From IMG/VR virus record IMGVR_UViG_3300044699_000085, positions 1 to 43,487 of that record: 43,487 nucleotides of DNA. The stretch is one strand, 5' to 3'. A model generated the notes under the pieces. It made no database searches. It saw nothing but the letters and a program-made list of their open reading frames with translations, and was not told where the DNA came from. This document shows, one piece after another, positions 43,313-43,487 of this stretch. Position numbers and translations under genes: made by a program. Position 1 is the first letter of the stretch. Each line of letters begins with the position of its first letter. This DNA is from a virus.

Positions 43313-43487
43313 CACCGCCGCCCTTCGTCGTGCTCAGCCTGGCCACGCAGCCGCTCCTACTGGCTGTCGCGGTATCTGAGCTACGGCGGCTGGCATTGCG
43401 GTCACGAGGAAATCCGCCACGCGCGGACGCTGAGCGATGTCAGGGCGTGGTTGGCCGGCCGCGCACCGGCACAGCGGAAACTGCGGC
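43027..43487 (+). repeat. Clean copy of the circular overlap
   Basis: Matches 311-916 in order and ends at the same base. This copy keeps the reading frames far better and should be used. Removing the duplicate gives a unit of about 42571 bases. Confidence 0.9.
43309..43487 (+). CDS. Sulfotransferase-like protein, N-terminal part (clean copy)
   Basis: Cut by the window edge. From GTG 43309 it gives, with one indel near 43345, the P-loop-like VVLSLPRSRSYWLSRYL and then YGGWHCGHEEIRHARTLSDV. This is the accurate version of the N-terminus at 736-916, and the gene continues in sequence at 917. See the entry at 736-1251 for the enzyme. Confidence 0.65.
   Translation, partial: MTPPPFVVLSLATQPLLLAVAVSELRRLALRSRGNPPRADAERCQGVVGRPRTGTAETA

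Noticed and set aside
1-43487. tRNA genes and CRISPR arrays
   Set aside because: No cloverleaf with a recognisable T-arm and no regularly spaced repeat-spacer pattern was found by eye. The GGCNN arrays have no spacers.

Overview
This window is one near-complete tailed-phage genome of P22-like (short-tailed) architecture, about 65% GC, with a lambda-like control region. The host is probably an alphaproteobacterium: the phage carries a GcrA-like regulator, a family otherwise typical of that class, and two PEP-CTERM-type secreted proteins, which need a host exosortase. The window end (43027-43487) recurs near the start (311-916) and both copies stop at the same base, so the molecule closes on itself and the unit is about 42.57 kb. 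The start copy is riddled with insertions and looks like unpolished read sequence. Single-base frameshifts recur through the window, most densely before 6.7 kb, and interrupt many otherwise intact genes. I treat them as sequencing errors and give repaired gene spans.

Layout. (1) 736-6665, rightward: a sulfotransferase-like gene, a small unknown gene and an aspartyl hydroxylase-like gene, then virion ejection-type proteins and a transglycosylase. (2) 6674-8007, leftward: five small genes (membrane, coiled-coil, ribbon-helix-helix). (3) 8068-10289, rightward: a large possible (alpha/alpha)-toroid protein and a small membrane protein, closed by a terminator hairpin. (4) 10358-12423, leftward early operon with a RecT-like recombinase. 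(5) 12424-13187, immunity region: left operator/promoter, leftward CI-like repressor, right operator, rightward Cro-like gene. (6) 13184-21529, rightward early operon joined by ATGA/GTGA overlaps: GcrA-like protein, two DNA methyltransferase-type genes, VRR-NUC nuclease, a DnaA-domain-IV protein beside a long GGCNN pentamer array, two replication proteins and a NusG paralog in the place where lambda has Q. (7) 21526-27488, accessory block: two paralogous PEP-CTERM proteins, DUF2934- and DUF3309-like proteins, and a DNA methyltransferase whose frame contains a nested HNH endonuclease. (8) 27710-43312, late genes: terminase, portal, an ADP-ribosyltransferase-like protein, scaffold, coat, gp4-like adaptor, collagen-like and SPRY-like proteins, an enlarged gp10-like protein and tail fibres.

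How it works together (inference): CI and Cro compete at operators that share the half-site GTTTACC. The left operon supplies recombination and the right operon DNA modification and replication. The phage NusG may drive antitermination into the late genes, and packaging may start at helically phased repeats at the terminase start. No integrase is visible, so any lysogeny would be non-integrative or depend on genes not recognised here.
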